Assembly: GCF_020735385.1 (NCBI RefSeq) | Contig: NZ_CP085953.1 | Coordinates: 992,001 to 1,056,000 of the forward strand | DNA: 64,000 nucleotides | Source: Granulicatella elegans | GTDB taxonomy: Bacteria; Bacillota; Bacilli; Lactobacillales; Aerococcaceae | Direction: 5' to 3' | Shown: positions 34,004 through 43,839 of the stretch, one piece after another | How positions within the stretch are numbered: the first letter of the stretch is position 1 | How the letters are laid out: each line of letters begins with the position of its first letter | Program-made: the position numbers and the translations under genes | Notes under the pieces: model-generated | What the model saw: the letters and a program-made list of their open reading frames with translations, nothing else | What the model was told of the DNA's origin: nothing | Database searches by the model: none

Positions 34004-35119
34004 ATGGATAAAAAAATATTAATTGGAGTCGTAGCGTTGGTGGTATTACTGATTGCTTCTTATTACGCTATTCATCTTTCACCATCAACAGTTCAATCGA
34101 ATGGAAATTCAATTGAGAAAAAAGTTAGTTCGATTATTAACCACCAAAAGGTTAACAAATCAGAAAATACGGGGGAAAAAGAGTTGAAGGAAATCTATTT
34201 AGCTGGTGGCTGTTTCTGGGGCCTAGAAGAATATTTCTCAAGAATTAATGGAGTAGAAGATGCAGTTAGTGGGTATGCAAATGGAAAAGTAGAAACAACA
34301 AACTACCAATTAATCCATGATACAGACCATGCAGAAACAGTTAAAATTACGTATGATGCAAAAAACGTATCGCTTAGAGAAATTTTATTATATTACTTTA
34401 GAGTGATTGATCCATTATCAGTGAATAAACAAGGAAATGATGTAGGTCGTCAATATCGAACAGGAATTTATTATCAAAATGATGATGATAAAGAAATTGT
34501 TGAACAAGTAATAGCAGAAAAAGAAGAACAACTAGGGAAGAAGGTAGCCATTGAACGAGAAAATCTTAGAAACTTCGTTGTTGCAGAAGATTACCATCAA
34601 GATTATTTAAAAAAACATCCAAATGGCTATTGTCATATTGATGTGAATAAAGCAAATGATCCAGTGATTGATCCTAGTCTATTCCCATTACCAGATGATG
34701 AAACGTTGAAAAAGATTCTTACAAAAGAACAATATGCGGTTACGAGAGAAAACCGAACAGAAATGGCTTTTTCTAATCAGTATTGGGACAATCATGAAGC
34801 AGGGATTTATGTAGATGTAGCAACTGGTGAACCACTTTTCTCTTCAAAAGATAAGTTTGATTCTGGTTGTGGTTGGCCAAGTTTTACAAAGCCTATTTCT
34901 TCAGAAGTGGTGACTTATAAGGAAGATACAAGTTTTAATATGAAGCGAATTGAAGTTCGTAGTCGTATTGCGGATTCTCATTTAGGGCATGTATTTGATG
35001 ATGGTCCTCAAGACAAAGGTGGATTACGTTTCTGTATTAATAGCGCAGCTATTCGTTTTATTCCGCTAGCAGATATGGAAGAGAAAGGCTATGGATTTTT
35101 AAAGGATTTTGTTAAATAA
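34004..35119 (+). CDS. msrAB: Membrane-anchored methionine sulfoxide reductase A/B fusion
   Basis: The 371-residue protein has an N-terminal membrane anchor (about 4-24), an MsrA domain (about 60-215; [11 protein letters not shown] with the catalytic Cys) and an MsrB domain (about 235-365; [38 protein letters not shown] with the catalytic Cys). It reduces both S- and R-epimers of methionine sulfoxide in surface proteins, fed by CcdA and the thioredoxin lipoprotein. The ATG at 34004 has AAGGAG 8 bases upstream. The MsrB domain lacks the CxxC zinc pairs of some MsrBs. Two structured repeats separate it from the upstream gene. Confidence 0.95.
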   Translation: MDKKILIGVVALVVLLIASYYAIHLSPSTVQSNGNSIEKKVSSIINHQKVNKSENTGEKELKEIYLAGGCFWGLEEYFSRINGVEDAVSGYANGKVETTNYQLIHDTDHAETVKITYDAKNVSLREILLYYFRVIDPLSVNKQGNDVGRQYRTGIYYQNDDDKEIVEQVIAEKEEQLGKKVAIERENLRNFVVAEDYHQDYLKKHPNGYCHIDVNKANDPVIDPSLFPLPDDETLKKILTKEQYAVTRENRTEMAFSNQYWDNHEAGIYVDVATGEPLFSSKDKFDSGCGWPSFTKPISSEVVTYKEDTSFNMKRIEVRSRIADSHLGHVFDDGPQDKGGLRFCINSAAIRFIPLADMEEKGYGFLKDFVK

Positions 35120-35199
35120 GACTTTAGCTATAGTAGCAGAGGACACAAGCAGCCTTTCCTTGCAAGTCTCATTAGACTAATACTACAATGGCAAGTCTT
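35117..35199 (+). repeat. Short structured repeat / terminator after msrAB
   Basis: AGACTT (35118-35123) pairs with AAGTCT (35192-35197), with GTAG/CTAC further in. The core reads GAGGACACAAGCAGCC, CTTGC, then GCAAGTCTCATT, forward orientation. It overlaps the msrAB stop codon and ends in T, so it probably terminates the operon. Confidence 0.75.
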
Positions 35200-35237
35200 T
35201 TCGGGGTGTGGATCATATAGATGAGAGGACGTAGTGA

Positions 35238-35292
35238 ATAAGACTTTAGTTGTTGTAGTAGAGGACGGTTTTCCGTCCTTTGTTACTATATA
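35238..35292 (+). repeat. Core-deleted structured repeat before yesN
   Basis: The left flank AATAAGACTTTAG.TGTTGTAG is shared with the copies at 33661 and 35117. GTAGTAGAGGACGG then folds directly on CCGTCCTTTGTTACTAT, so the inner hairpin and TCTCAT block are gone. It ends close to the ribosome binding site of the response regulator gene. Confidence 0.65.
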
Positions 35293-35358
35293 GAGGAGTA
35301 TTTTTTGTATTTACGTTTTCAAACTCTAAGGAGTATAATTGAAGAAGGAGGGATGAGT

Positions 35359-36093
35359 ATGTATTCATTATTAATTGTCGAAGATGAATCTCTTGTTAGA
35401 AGAGGACTCACTTCACTTATCGATTACAAACAATTAAGGATTTCTGATGTACGAGAAGCAGAAAATGGTAAACAAGCTTGGGAAATGATTCAACAACACC
35501 AACCAGACATCTTACTTACCGATATCAATATGCCACAAATGGACGGCATTACATTAGCTCAACAAGTCAAATTACACTATCCACGTATTCATATCGTATT
35601 TCTAACAGGATATGATTACGTCGATTATTTACTATCTGCATTAAAATTAGGAGCAGATGATTATTTACTCAAACCGATTTCAAAAAAAGAAATTGAAGCA
35701 TTTTTTGTTACAGTCGTTGGTAAATTAGAAAAAGAACGAAAAGAAAACCAAATTTATCAAGTAGAAATCATTTCAGAAGAAACAGAAATCGAAAAACTCA
35801 TTCATAGCCAATTAGATAATCCTGACCTTTCTCTTGTAAAAGTTGCAGAACAATTAGGTTTTACTCCTAATTATGTCAGTGTCTTAATTAAGAAAAAATT
35901 AGGAATGACGTTTCAAGATTATGTCATTACTCAACGAATGAATAAAGCAAAAGTATTACTATTATCTACATCCATGAAAATTTATGAAGTAGCTTTAGCG
36001 GTAGGAATGGAAGATGTGAATTATTTTTCAGTTCGATTTAAACAAATTGTCGGAGTGACACCGAAACAATTTCAAAAAGGAGTAGAATCATGA
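35359..36093 (+). CDS. Response regulator with AraC-type DNA-binding domain (YesN-like)
   Basis: The 244-residue protein has a receiver domain (about 1-120; VEDE acidic pair, phosphorylation site Asp55 in LLTDINMPQMDG, GADDYLLKP) and a C-terminal AraC helix-turn-helix pair (about 150-244; LGFTPNYVSVLIKKKLG, GMEDVNYFSVRFKQIVGVTPKQF). It starts at ATG 35359, 7 bases after AAGGAGG, in preference to 35353. It overlaps the sensor kinase gene by 4 bases. Such systems usually control sugar or glycan uptake, but no transporter is adjacent here. Confidence 0.93.
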   Translation: MYSLLIVEDESLVRRGLTSLIDYKQLRISDVREAENGKQAWEMIQQHQPDILLTDINMPQMDGITLAQQVKLHYPRIHIVFLTGYDYVDYLLSALKLGADDYLLKPISKKEIEAFFVTVVGKLEKERKENQIYQVEIISEETEIEKLIHSQLDNPDLSLVKVAEQLGFTPNYVSVLIKKKLGMTFQDYVITQRMNKAKVLLLSTSMKIYEVALAVGMEDVNYFSVRFKQIVGVTPKQFQKGVES

Positions 36094-37778
36094 AGAAAAA
36101 CTCCTTATTCATTACATTAACAACTTATTTATTAGGAATGCTATTTTTGATTTTAATTCTTGTTGGAAGTGTCTTTTATTGGAAAAGTAGTGAATTGTTT
36201 AAAGAGAATGTGTCTGGACAAACGACGGCTAGAATTGATACAAGTGCTCGATATATTGAACAGTATGTCTCTCAATTAAAATTTACAGTTAATGCTATTG
36301 CTAATGAAGGAGAAGTTGTTCAGTTTGCGCAAGAAGATGAAAATCACTTGCAAACAAGTATTCGAAATTGGTTAGAAGCTTTTATGAAAAGTAATGAACA
36401 CTTTGTTTCGATAACAATTGTGACAAAGGATGGAAGAGTTGTTTCTAGTGATCCGAATCTTCAATCTGCTAATTCGAATGAATTAATGATGCAAGAATGG
36501 TATCAACAAGCGATTGATTTGTCACATAATCCAGTTTTGTTACCAAGTCGTTTTCAAAATGAAAAATATGTATTATCTATTAGCCAAGAAATTTTGTCAG
36601 TGGCAAAGGAAAGTTTAGGAGTCGTTCGCTTTGATGTTGATTCTCACGCTCTTGAAAATTATATTAAAGAACTTTCTCTTGGAAATGAAGGATACGCCTT
36701 TGTCATTAATACAGAGGGAAAAATCATTTATCATCCAGATAATGAAGTCTTTCAATCTGTCGATAAGCAAATGTCTGCAGAAGATATTGCAAAAAGTCCA
36801 ATGGATTCGATGCTAGGGAAAAATTTTTTTGTACATAAAACTTCTATTGACAATTGTAATTGGGTATTAGTAGGGGTTAGTACATTTTCACAATGGGAAC
36901 AATTATCGAAGCAATTATTCATCATTGTTTTTAGTATTGCAATTTTAAGTTTTATTGCCTGTTCGATTGGAATGGTTGTTATTTTGAAACATCATTTATC
37001 ACCTATTCAACACTTAGAAGAGACAATGCAGGAAGTTGAAAATGGTCAAACTGATTTACGAGCTATTCCGAATGGAGCTAGTGAATTTCAACAATTAGCT
37101 CATCATTTTAATCATATGCTAAATCATTTAGAGCAATTAATGATGGAAGCTAGGAAGCAAGAACAATTGGCAAGAGTATATGAATTAAAAGCATTATCGA
37201 GTCAGATTAATCCACATTTTCTATATAATACATTAGATACTATTATTTGGATGGCGGAGTTTCAAGATACAAGTCGAGTGGTTTCGATTACAAAAGCACT
37301 TGCGACGTATTTTAGATTAGCTCTAAATGGTGGAGAAGATTTAATTACACTTACAAAAGAAGTGGATCATGTGCGACAATACTTATTTATTCAGCAACAA
37401 AGATATGAAGAGAAATTATTTTATGAAATTCAAGTAGATGAAAATGTTCCAGATATATTGTTACCTAAATTAGTACTTCAACCGTTAGTGGAAAATGCAA
37501 TTTATCATGGGATTAAGGAAATTAATCGACCGGGGAGAATACAGTTGATGGTTCAGTATCATTTTCCTTATATTAGAATTATGATTGAAGATAATGGAGT
37601 AGGATTAAAGAAACAAGGGCTTTTCAATAAAACTTTAGGTGGAGTTGGTATTCAAAATGTACAAGAAAGATTAGCGTTATATTTTGGAAAAGAGTTTAAA
37701 ATGGAATTTGATTCAGTAGAAAATTCTTATACAAAAGTTTGTCTAACGATTCCTGTTTCTTTAGAATCGCACAAGTAA
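36090..37778 (+). CDS. Sensor histidine kinase of the YesM family
   Basis: The 562-residue membrane kinase has a helix at about 10-32, an extracellular dCache-like sensor domain (about 35-275; GYAFVINTEGKIIYHP), a second helix (about 278-300), a HAMP linker, a His_kinase domain with the phospho-accepting His376 in SSQINPHFLYNTLD and a HATPase domain (LVLQPLVENAIYHGI, GVGLKKQGL). It pairs with the upstream regulator through an ATGA overlap. It resembles pneumococcal TCS07 in architecture. The ligand is unknown. Confidence 0.93.
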   Translation: MKKNSLFITLTTYLLGMLFLILILVGSVFYWKSSELFKENVSGQTTARIDTSARYIEQYVSQLKFTVNAIANEGEVVQFAQEDENHLQTSIRNWLEAFMKSNEHFVSITIVTKDGRVVSSDPNLQSANSNELMMQEWYQQAIDLSHNPVLLPSRFQNEKYVLSISQEILSVAKESLGVVRFDVDSHALENYIKELSLGNEGYAFVINTEGKIIYHPDNEVFQSVDKQMSAEDIAKSPMDSMLGKNFFVHKTSIDNCNWVLVGVSTFSQWEQLSKQLFIIVFSIAILSFIACSIGMVVILKHHLSPIQHLEETMQEVENGQTDLRAIPNGASEFQQLAHHFNHMLNHLEQLMMEARKQEQLARVYELKALSSQINPHFLYNTLDTIIWMAEFQDTSRVVSITKALATYFRLALNGGEDLITLTKEVDHVRQYLFIQQQRYEEKLFYEIQVDENVPDILLPKLVLQPLVENAIYHGIKEINRPGRIQLMVQYHFPYIRIMIEDNGVGLKKQGLFNKTLGGVGIQNVQERLALYFGKEFKMEFDSVENSYTKVCLTIPVSLESHK

Positions 37779-37853
37779 AAATACTTTTCATAGTAGGTAT
37801 GAGACTTGCAAGGCTGCTACCGTCTTTTGTTATTATAACAAAAAGTAGTTTCT
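37778..37853 (-). repeat. Short structured repeat after the sensor kinase gene
   Basis: The reverse-orientation core GGTATGAGACTTGCAAGGCT followed by GCTACCGTC lies between the imperfectly paired flanks AATACTTTTCATAGTA and TTATAACAAAAAGTAGTTT. The core is nearly the same as in the long copy at 33866 but lacks its apical loop bases. Confidence 0.75.
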
Positions 37854-37933
37854 CTTTATTCACCTTATAGTTTGACGGTCTAGTATCATTTCCCTTATAG
37901 TAAAATTACGAATAAAGATACAAAGGAGAAATT

Positions 37934-39187
37934 ATGAAAGTCATTGTAGTAGGTGGAGGAACGAGCGGACTAATGGCAAGCGTTAGTGCAGCATTAGCAG
38001 GTGCAGAAGTAATTCTACTAGATAAAAATCCAAGCTTAGGACGAAAATTACTCTTAACAGGTGGAACACGTTGCAATGTAACAAATATCCGCTCAAGAGA
38101 TGAAATTATTAAACACATTCCAGGAAATGGACGCTTCTTACATAGTGCCTTTTCCCAATTTGATAATCAAGACATTATCGAATTTTTCCAAACCCGAGGA
38201 GTCCAATTAAAAGAAGAAGACCATGGAAGAATGTTTCCAGTATCTGATTCTGCTAAAACTATTTTGAATACATTTATCGAAGAAATAAAACAATTAGGCA
38301 TTCAAGTAAGAACAAATGTAAAAGTTAAAGCGATTCGACTAGAAGAAGGACAGTTTTCAGCAGTGGAATTAGATAACGGAGAAAGAATCGAAGCTGATGC
38401 AGTTATTTTAGCACTTGGTGGGAAATCCTATCCGAAAACAGGGTCGACTGGAGATGGATACGGAATTGCACGAAGTGCAGGACATACAATCACCCCATTA
38501 TTTGCTACAGAAGTCCCTTTAACAAGTAATGAAACTTTCATTAAAGAAGGGGTATTACGAGCTCTTTCTTTAAGAAATGTTGCGCTAAGTGTATTGAATC
38601 AAAAAGGAAAAGCTGTCGTGACGCATCAAATGGATATGATTTTCACTCATTTTGGCATCAGTGGGCCAGCAGTATTACGTTGCTCAAGCTTTGTTCATCA
38701 AGTCCAACAAAAAGACAATGTCTCAGAAGTTACGATGTCACTAAATATACAACCTGATTTAACAAAACAGGAGTTAGCAGAAAAATGGCAAGAGTGGAAA
38801 GAAAATAGTCCGCAAAAAACAGTGAAGACGCCGTTAAAAGAATGGATGCCTGAACGATATGCAGAATTTTTACTCCAACAAATTGGACTTTCTTCTCAAA
38901 AAGTCATCGGTAAAATGACCGAAAAAGAAGTGCAACAATTACTAAATGCAATTCAAGATTTTAGATTTACAGTCAATGGAAGTTTACCGATTGAAAAAGG
39001 ATTTGTAACGGGTGGAGGAGTTCAACTGAAAGAAGTGAATCCCAAGACTTTAGAATCAAAAATCACTCAAGGGGTGTATTTCTGTGGAGAATTATTAGAT
39101 ATTCATGGTTACACTGGAGGTTATAATATTACAGCAGCGTTTGTAACAGGATATGTTGCAGGATTGCATGCTGCACAAGGTTGGTAA
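37934..39187 (+). CDS. FAD-dependent NAD(P)/FAD oxidoreductase of the HI0933/YtfP family
   Basis: The 417-residue flavoprotein has an N-terminal Rossmann motif VVGGGTSGLMASVSAA, an FAD-contacting GRKLLLTGGTRCNVTN block that defines the HI0933/BaiN-like family, and a C-terminal GGVQLKEVNPKTLESK ... GELLDIHGYTGGYNI that closes the FAD site. The physiological substrate is not known for most members. AAAGGAG precedes the ATG. Confidence 0.9.
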   Translation: MKVIVVGGGTSGLMASVSAALAGAEVILLDKNPSLGRKLLLTGGTRCNVTNIRSRDEIIKHIPGNGRFLHSAFSQFDNQDIIEFFQTRGVQLKEEDHGRMFPVSDSAKTILNTFIEEIKQLGIQVRTNVKVKAIRLEEGQFSAVELDNGERIEADAVILALGGKSYPKTGSTGDGYGIARSAGHTITPLFATEVPLTSNETFIKEGVLRALSLRNVALSVLNQKGKAVVTHQMDMIFTHFGISGPAVLRCSSFVHQVQQKDNVSEVTMSLNIQPDLTKQELAEKWQEWKENSPQKTVKTPLKEWMPERYAEFLLQQIGLSSQKVIGKMTEKEVQQLLNAIQDFRFTVNGSLPIEKGFVTGGGVQLKEVNPKTLESKITQGVYFCGELLDIHGYTGGYNITAAFVTGYVAGLHAAQGW

Positions 39188-39301
39188 AAAATGAAAAGAG
39201 CATAGTTTCATCATAAAATCTTCATAATTAGAGACTATACTTTAGTCATTCCCAAAGAATAATATTTACCTCCCAAAAGTAAATAAACTCTATCCTTTTT
39301 T

Positions 39302-39331
39302 CTCCGGCAAAAAATTGCCGGAGTTTTTTGA
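39302..39331 (+). terminator. Terminator after the flavoprotein gene
   Basis: CTCCGGCA pairs with TGCCGGAG, followed by six T. Confidence 0.93.
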
Positions 39332-39409
39332 TTTTTGTAACGAATGAAGCAAACTTATGTTATAATGGCAACGAAACTGTTAAATGAATCGAGGTGTATC
39401 TCTTTTTCT

Positions 39410-40111
39410 ATGGTAAAACTAGGGGAAAGAATTGTAGAAAAAGGAATTCGGTTATTACCATTAATGGACTTATCTCAAGTGGATACAAGTCTAGAAAGAC
39501 CAATTCCAGAAGCAACATCTAAATTAGAAATTATTGTTCATGCAATGGAAATCGGCATGGGTGTGTTAGGACATGTAGATATTTGTATTGAAGGCTATGT
39601 ATATTCTTATGGAAATTATGATGAATTAGCTTGTATTTTAAATGGAGCTAGAGGAGAAGGTGTATTGTTAAAAGCACCAAGAGAAGATTATTTTAAATTT
39701 TGTAAGAGACACTACCAAAAAACATTATATATTTATAGTTTAGAAGTGACTGATGAACAAGTACAATTAATTAAAAATCGTTTGGAAAAAGTATTAAAGG
39801 AATCGTTCACTTGGTCTCCGCCAGATGATATTTGTTCATTTAATCCGGTCAGTGAAAAGTTAGAAGAGATGTATGCGTATAATATGGTACAATGCATGCC
39901 GGTAACTTTTTATAAATTTAGAAAAACTCAATTTAAATTGTATACAATGTGGAGAAATAATTGTTTACTATTTGTAGATTATTTAGTTTCCGTATTAAAA
40001 ATAAAACCTCTTCGTGCAAGAATGACAACTTTTCCAAGTTTATACCAAGAACGATTGGAATTATTAAAAGAAAAACAACATTCTATTGTGACTGACTGTC
40101 AGATTTATTAA
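39410..40111 (+). CDS. Possible permuted papain-fold (NlpC/P60-like) protein
   Basis: The 233-residue protein contains GHVDICIEGYVYSYGNYD near residue 57 and NNCLLFVDYLV near residue 184. A histidine before a beta strand followed much later by NNCxxF is the pattern of circularly permuted NlpC/P60 or DUF4105-like enzymes; this is an inference. No signal peptide is visible. An extended -10 (TGTTATAAT, 39358-39366) implies transcription starts after 39370, which excludes the upstream in-frame ATGs at 39344 and 39365. GAGGTG at 39391 is 13 bases before ATG 39410, a loose spacing. Confidence 0.6.
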   Translation: MVKLGERIVEKGIRLLPLMDLSQVDTSLERPIPEATSKLEIIVHAMEIGMGVLGHVDICIEGYVYSYGNYDELACILNGARGEGVLLKAPREDYFKFCKRHYQKTLYIYSLEVTDEQVQLIKNRLEKVLKESFTWSPPDDICSFNPVSEKLEEMYAYNMVQCMPVTFYKFRKTQFKLYTMWRNNCLLFVDYLVSVLKIKPLRARMTTFPSLYQERLELLKEKQHSIVTDCQIY

Positions 40112-40115
40112 TGCT

Positions 40116-40153
40116 TTGAAAAAGCCGCTAATCAAGTGATTAACGGCTTTTTT
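40116..40153. terminator. Bidirectional terminator between the papain-like gene and ldcB
   Basis: AAAGCCGCTAATCA pairs with TGATTAACGGCTTT (one mismatch), with T tails on both strands for the convergent genes. Confidence 0.88.
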
Positions 40154-40157
40154 AGTA

Positions 40158-40838
40158 TCAATCAGCGTAATTGCCGCCTTCTACACCAAAATATTCTTCA
40201 AGTGTTTGTTTTGAAGTGTAGATTTTCTCTGCGATATCTCCCACATATCTTAAATGCCATGCTTCTGCTTGATAACCCGTAATGGCTTCTTTTCCTTCTT
40301 GAAATCTTACGATAAAGCCATATTCATGAGCATGACTATGCAACCATTCAATGGCTTTCTCATCTTGAGGATTGTCTCCTAATAATCCACCAGCTCCATT
40401 TAAAATATCAAAAGCAAGCCCTGTTTGATGTTCGCTATATCCTGGACGAGCAGAATAAGTATCTGCTGCTTCTTTACCATCTTTGTTCACATAATTTTGA
40501 TAAAGTTGAGTTTGGTATTCATAGGAACGGAATCCACTATATTGATTACTAACGTTAAAACCTAACTCTTGCATTTTTTGAATAAGCTCTCTCACTTTTT
40601 CTCCTGCATTTGAATTTTCTCCTGGATTATAGTCAGCAGGAAGTTTGTGTTTTTTGTTAACGACCATTTGAATGCCTAATGATAGATCTGCCTCTCCATT
40701 ACTTTGTTTGGTTGCTGCAGTAGTATGTTCAGTTGTAGCAGGCGTTTGAGTAGTCTCTGCTTTGTTTTCTGTTGTTGTAGTAGAGTGACAAGCTGTAAAA
40801 AATGCTAGACTTGCTGCCATATAAATAAATTTTTTCAT
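40158..40838 (-). CDS. Lipoprotein D-alanyl-D-alanine or LD-carboxypeptidase (VanY/LdcB family)
   Basis: The 226-residue lipoprotein has a signal peptide ending FFTAC (lipidated Cys at about 17), a Thr-rich linker and a VanY domain. Zinc ligands and catalytic residues fit SEHQTGLAFD (SxHxxGxAxD), GFRSYEYQTQLY and EAWHLRYVG. It trims D-alanine or related residues from peptidoglycan stem peptides at the membrane surface. The start at 40838 has AGGGGG 6 bases upstream on the minus strand; the adjacent ATG at 40841 has only 3. Confidence 0.9.
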   Translation of the reverse strand: MKKFIYMAASLAFFTACHSTTTTENKAETTQTPATTEHTTAATKQSNGEADLSLGIQMVVNKKHKLPADYNPGENSNAGEKVRELIQKMQELGFNVSNQYSGFRSYEYQTQLYQNYVNKDGKEAADTYSARPGYSEHQTGLAFDILNGAGGLLGDNPQDEKAIEWLHSHAHEYGFIVRFQEGKEAITGYQAEAWHLRYVGDIAEKIYTSKQTLEEYFGVEGGNYAD

Positions 40839-40983
40839 CATTATCCCCCTTTATTCATAGTATTTATTGTAGCACAGATATCGAAATGAAAACATGTTAG
40901 AATGAAAAAATTAAAAATGAATATTTTTGTTAAGAAATACGAAATAATGTTCATAAATTAACCGTTTTCTAATGGAAAACTAC

Positions 40984-41011
40984 TTGCATTTTATTCTATT
41001 CATGGTATAGT
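40984..41011 (+). promoter_or_regulatory. guaB promoter
   Basis: TTGCAT (40984-40989) and TATAGT (41006-41011) are 16 bases apart; AGGAGG follows at 41037-41042. No purine riboswitch was recognised in the short leader. Confidence 0.65.
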
Positions 41012-41038
41012 AGCTATTAAAAAAATTACAGATTATAG

Positions 41039-42529
<1,491 letters not shown>

Positions 42530-42540
42530 GAGTTATAAAT

Positions 42541-42683
42541 TGGACTTTTCTGATATAGCGAAGGACGCAAGAAGCCTCGCGGTTGCGAGTCTCATTGCTA
42601 AAACTCGAGCCTAAGGTCTCGAGTTTTTTCCTGTACTAGAAGCCAGTGTGGCTTCTAGTACTAACGCTACGGCGAAAAGTCCA
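42541..42683 (+). repeat. Long-form structured repeat, copy C (three-arm element)
   Basis: TGGACTTTTC (42541-42550) pairs exactly with 42674-42683, and TAGCG (42556-42560) with CGCTA (42665-42669). The core follows first (AAGGACGCAAGAAGCCTCGC, GGTT, GCGAGTCTCATTGCT), so this copy is in the forward orientation. Hairpin 2 then pairs 42600-42609 with 42618-42627 (10 bp, perfect, with CCTAAGGT at the top). Hairpin 1 pairs 42633-42644 with 42650-42661 (12 bp, perfect). The order is the exact reverse complement of copies A and B. Confidence 0.82.
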
Positions 42684-42731
42684 TTTATTTCTTTATGATT
42701 TAAAAATTATAAAAATAATGAGCATTCTAGT

Positions 42732-42759
42732 TTAGAATAATTCTATTCTATGGTATACT
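42732..42759 (+). promoter_or_regulatory. dps promoter overlapped by a PerR/Fur-type box
   Basis: TATACT (42754-42759) lies 17 bases after a weak -35 TTTAGA (42731-42736). TTAGAATAATTCTAT (42732-42746) contains a perfect 13-base palindrome and matches the 7-1-7 PerR/Fur box TTATAATNATTATAA at 12 of 14 specified bases. It sits on the -35, as expected for repression by a peroxide or iron sensor. Confidence 0.7.
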
Positions 42760-42783
42760 ATATTCATAAAGGGGGAATGACAA

Positions 42784-43245
42784 ATGTCAAAAGAAAAAAC
42801 AAAATTAGTATTAAATCAATTAGTAGCTGACTTAAGCCAACAAGCAGCAATGATTCACCAAGTACACTGGTATATGCGTGGACGTGGATTTTTAACATTA
42901 CACCCTGCAATGGATAAATTGATGGATGAAATCAACGCTCAATTAGATGAAGTATCAGAACGCTTAATCACTATTGGGGGAGCTCCTTATTCAACATTAC
43001 GTGAATTTGCAGATAACACTAAAATTCAAGATATTCCTGCATCATATGAACGTTCAATTGACGAATGGGTAAGACATTTATTAGTAGGATATGAATATTT
43101 GAGAGGTTTATACCAAGAAGGTTTAGAAACTGCTGGAGAAGAAGGCGATGATGTATCACAAGATATCTGCATCGGCTTCAAAGGTGATATTGAAAAATTA
43201 ATCTGGATGCTACGTGCACACTTAAACGAAGCACCTGGAATCTAA
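42784..43245 (+). CDS. dps: Dps-family ferritin-like protein
   Basis: The 153-residue four-helix protein forms dodecamers that oxidise and store iron and protect DNA. The ferroxidase residues of Dps lie in HQVHWYMRGRGFLTLHPAMD and MDEINAQLDEVSERL, with the interface helices conserved. AAAGGGGG precedes the ATG. Together with the PerR-type box this fits a peroxide-defence role. A terminator follows. Confidence 0.92.
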   Translation: MSKEKTKLVLNQLVADLSQQAAMIHQVHWYMRGRGFLTLHPAMDKLMDEINAQLDEVSERLITIGGAPYSTLREFADNTKIQDIPASYERSIDEWVRHLLVGYEYLRGLYQEGLETAGEEGDDVSQDICIGFKGDIEKLIWMLRAHLNEAPGI

Positions 43246-43252
43246 TTCGTTC

Positions 43253-43290
43253 AAACAAAAAAGGATGATTATTTCATCCTTTTTTGTTTC
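43253..43290. terminator. Bidirectional terminator between dps and the Fic remnant
   Basis: AAACAAAAAAGGATGA pairs with TCATCCTTTTTTGTTT, with T tails on both strands. Confidence 0.9.
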
Positions 43291-43295
43291 GAATA

Positions 43296-43721
43296 CTATT
43301 TTAATCTTATATAATGTGTAGATTTTCCGCTACCTTCTCTTTTAATGTCTCTTTCTGAAATTAGTTTTCTTAAAACTAATTCAATAGAACTTACACTAAG
43401 TATTGGGCAAAGTTCACGGACATCTTCTTTTGTAAATCGCCCTAATTTTTGATAAGTTGCTTTTCTAACCATTTCTAATGCAGGAATTTTTTCTTCTACT
43501 AATTCTCTCAATCTTGTACTAGTTGTAACAATGCCTTCAATCTCATTAGAGACTTCTGTACTTTGGATTTGTGCAATTTCAATGAATCGATTTAGTTCTT
43601 CAAGTCTTTGTTTTAAGAATAGTTCTTGCTTGCCTTGATATTTATAAATGGCTGAAACTAATCTTAAGATTTTAGAATCCCAAAGATAGTTTTTGATTTC
43701 ATTATCATTAAAATTTCTCAT
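43296..43721 (-). pseudogene. Fic-family protein lacking its catalytic core (in-frame deletion)
   Basis: The 141-residue frame begins like Fic proteins of the DUF4172/Fic_N type: QIQSTEVSNEIEGIVTTSTRL is the ..SSxIEGI.TT..RL segment. Within a few residues it passes directly into a winged-helix end (FTKEDVRELCPILSVSS ... LRKLISERDIKREGSG). The HPFx[D/E]GNGR AMP-transferase motif and about 150 residues around it are absent although the frame stays open. It is either a decayed gene or a reduced DNA-binding remnant. The start at 43721 has AAGGGG upstream on the minus strand. Confidence 0.7.
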
Positions 43722-43731
43722 ACTTTTCCCC

Positions 43732-43762
43732 TTCAAATGGTTTAGTGATACAACCATTTGAA
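43732..43762. promoter_or_regulatory. 11-bp perfect inverted repeat upstream of the Fic remnant
   Basis: TTCAAATGGTT (43732-43742) and AACCATTTGAA (43752-43762) are exact complements with a nine-base spacer, placed just upstream of the minus-strand ribosome binding site. It could be an operator for the retained winged helix or an RNA hairpin; no T tail is present. Confidence 0.6.
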
Positions 43763-43839
43763 AGAAATTCATCAAAAGTATAGAATAGTGAAAGAGAAAA
43801 AATTTAGAAAAAATGAATACATTATAAAAGGAGGATGAG

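Noticed and set aside
33768-34004. 78-codon plus-strand frame before msrAB
   Set aside because: It lies almost wholly on the long structured repeat and ends in the msrAB ribosome binding site region.
42706-42720. TTATAAAAATAATGA considered as a second PerR box before dps
   Set aside because: It has three mismatches and is not palindromic; AT-rich background explains it.
43732-43762. Considered as a rho-independent terminator
   Set aside because: The stem is AT-rich and there is no T tail on either strand, so an operator or other hairpin is more likely.
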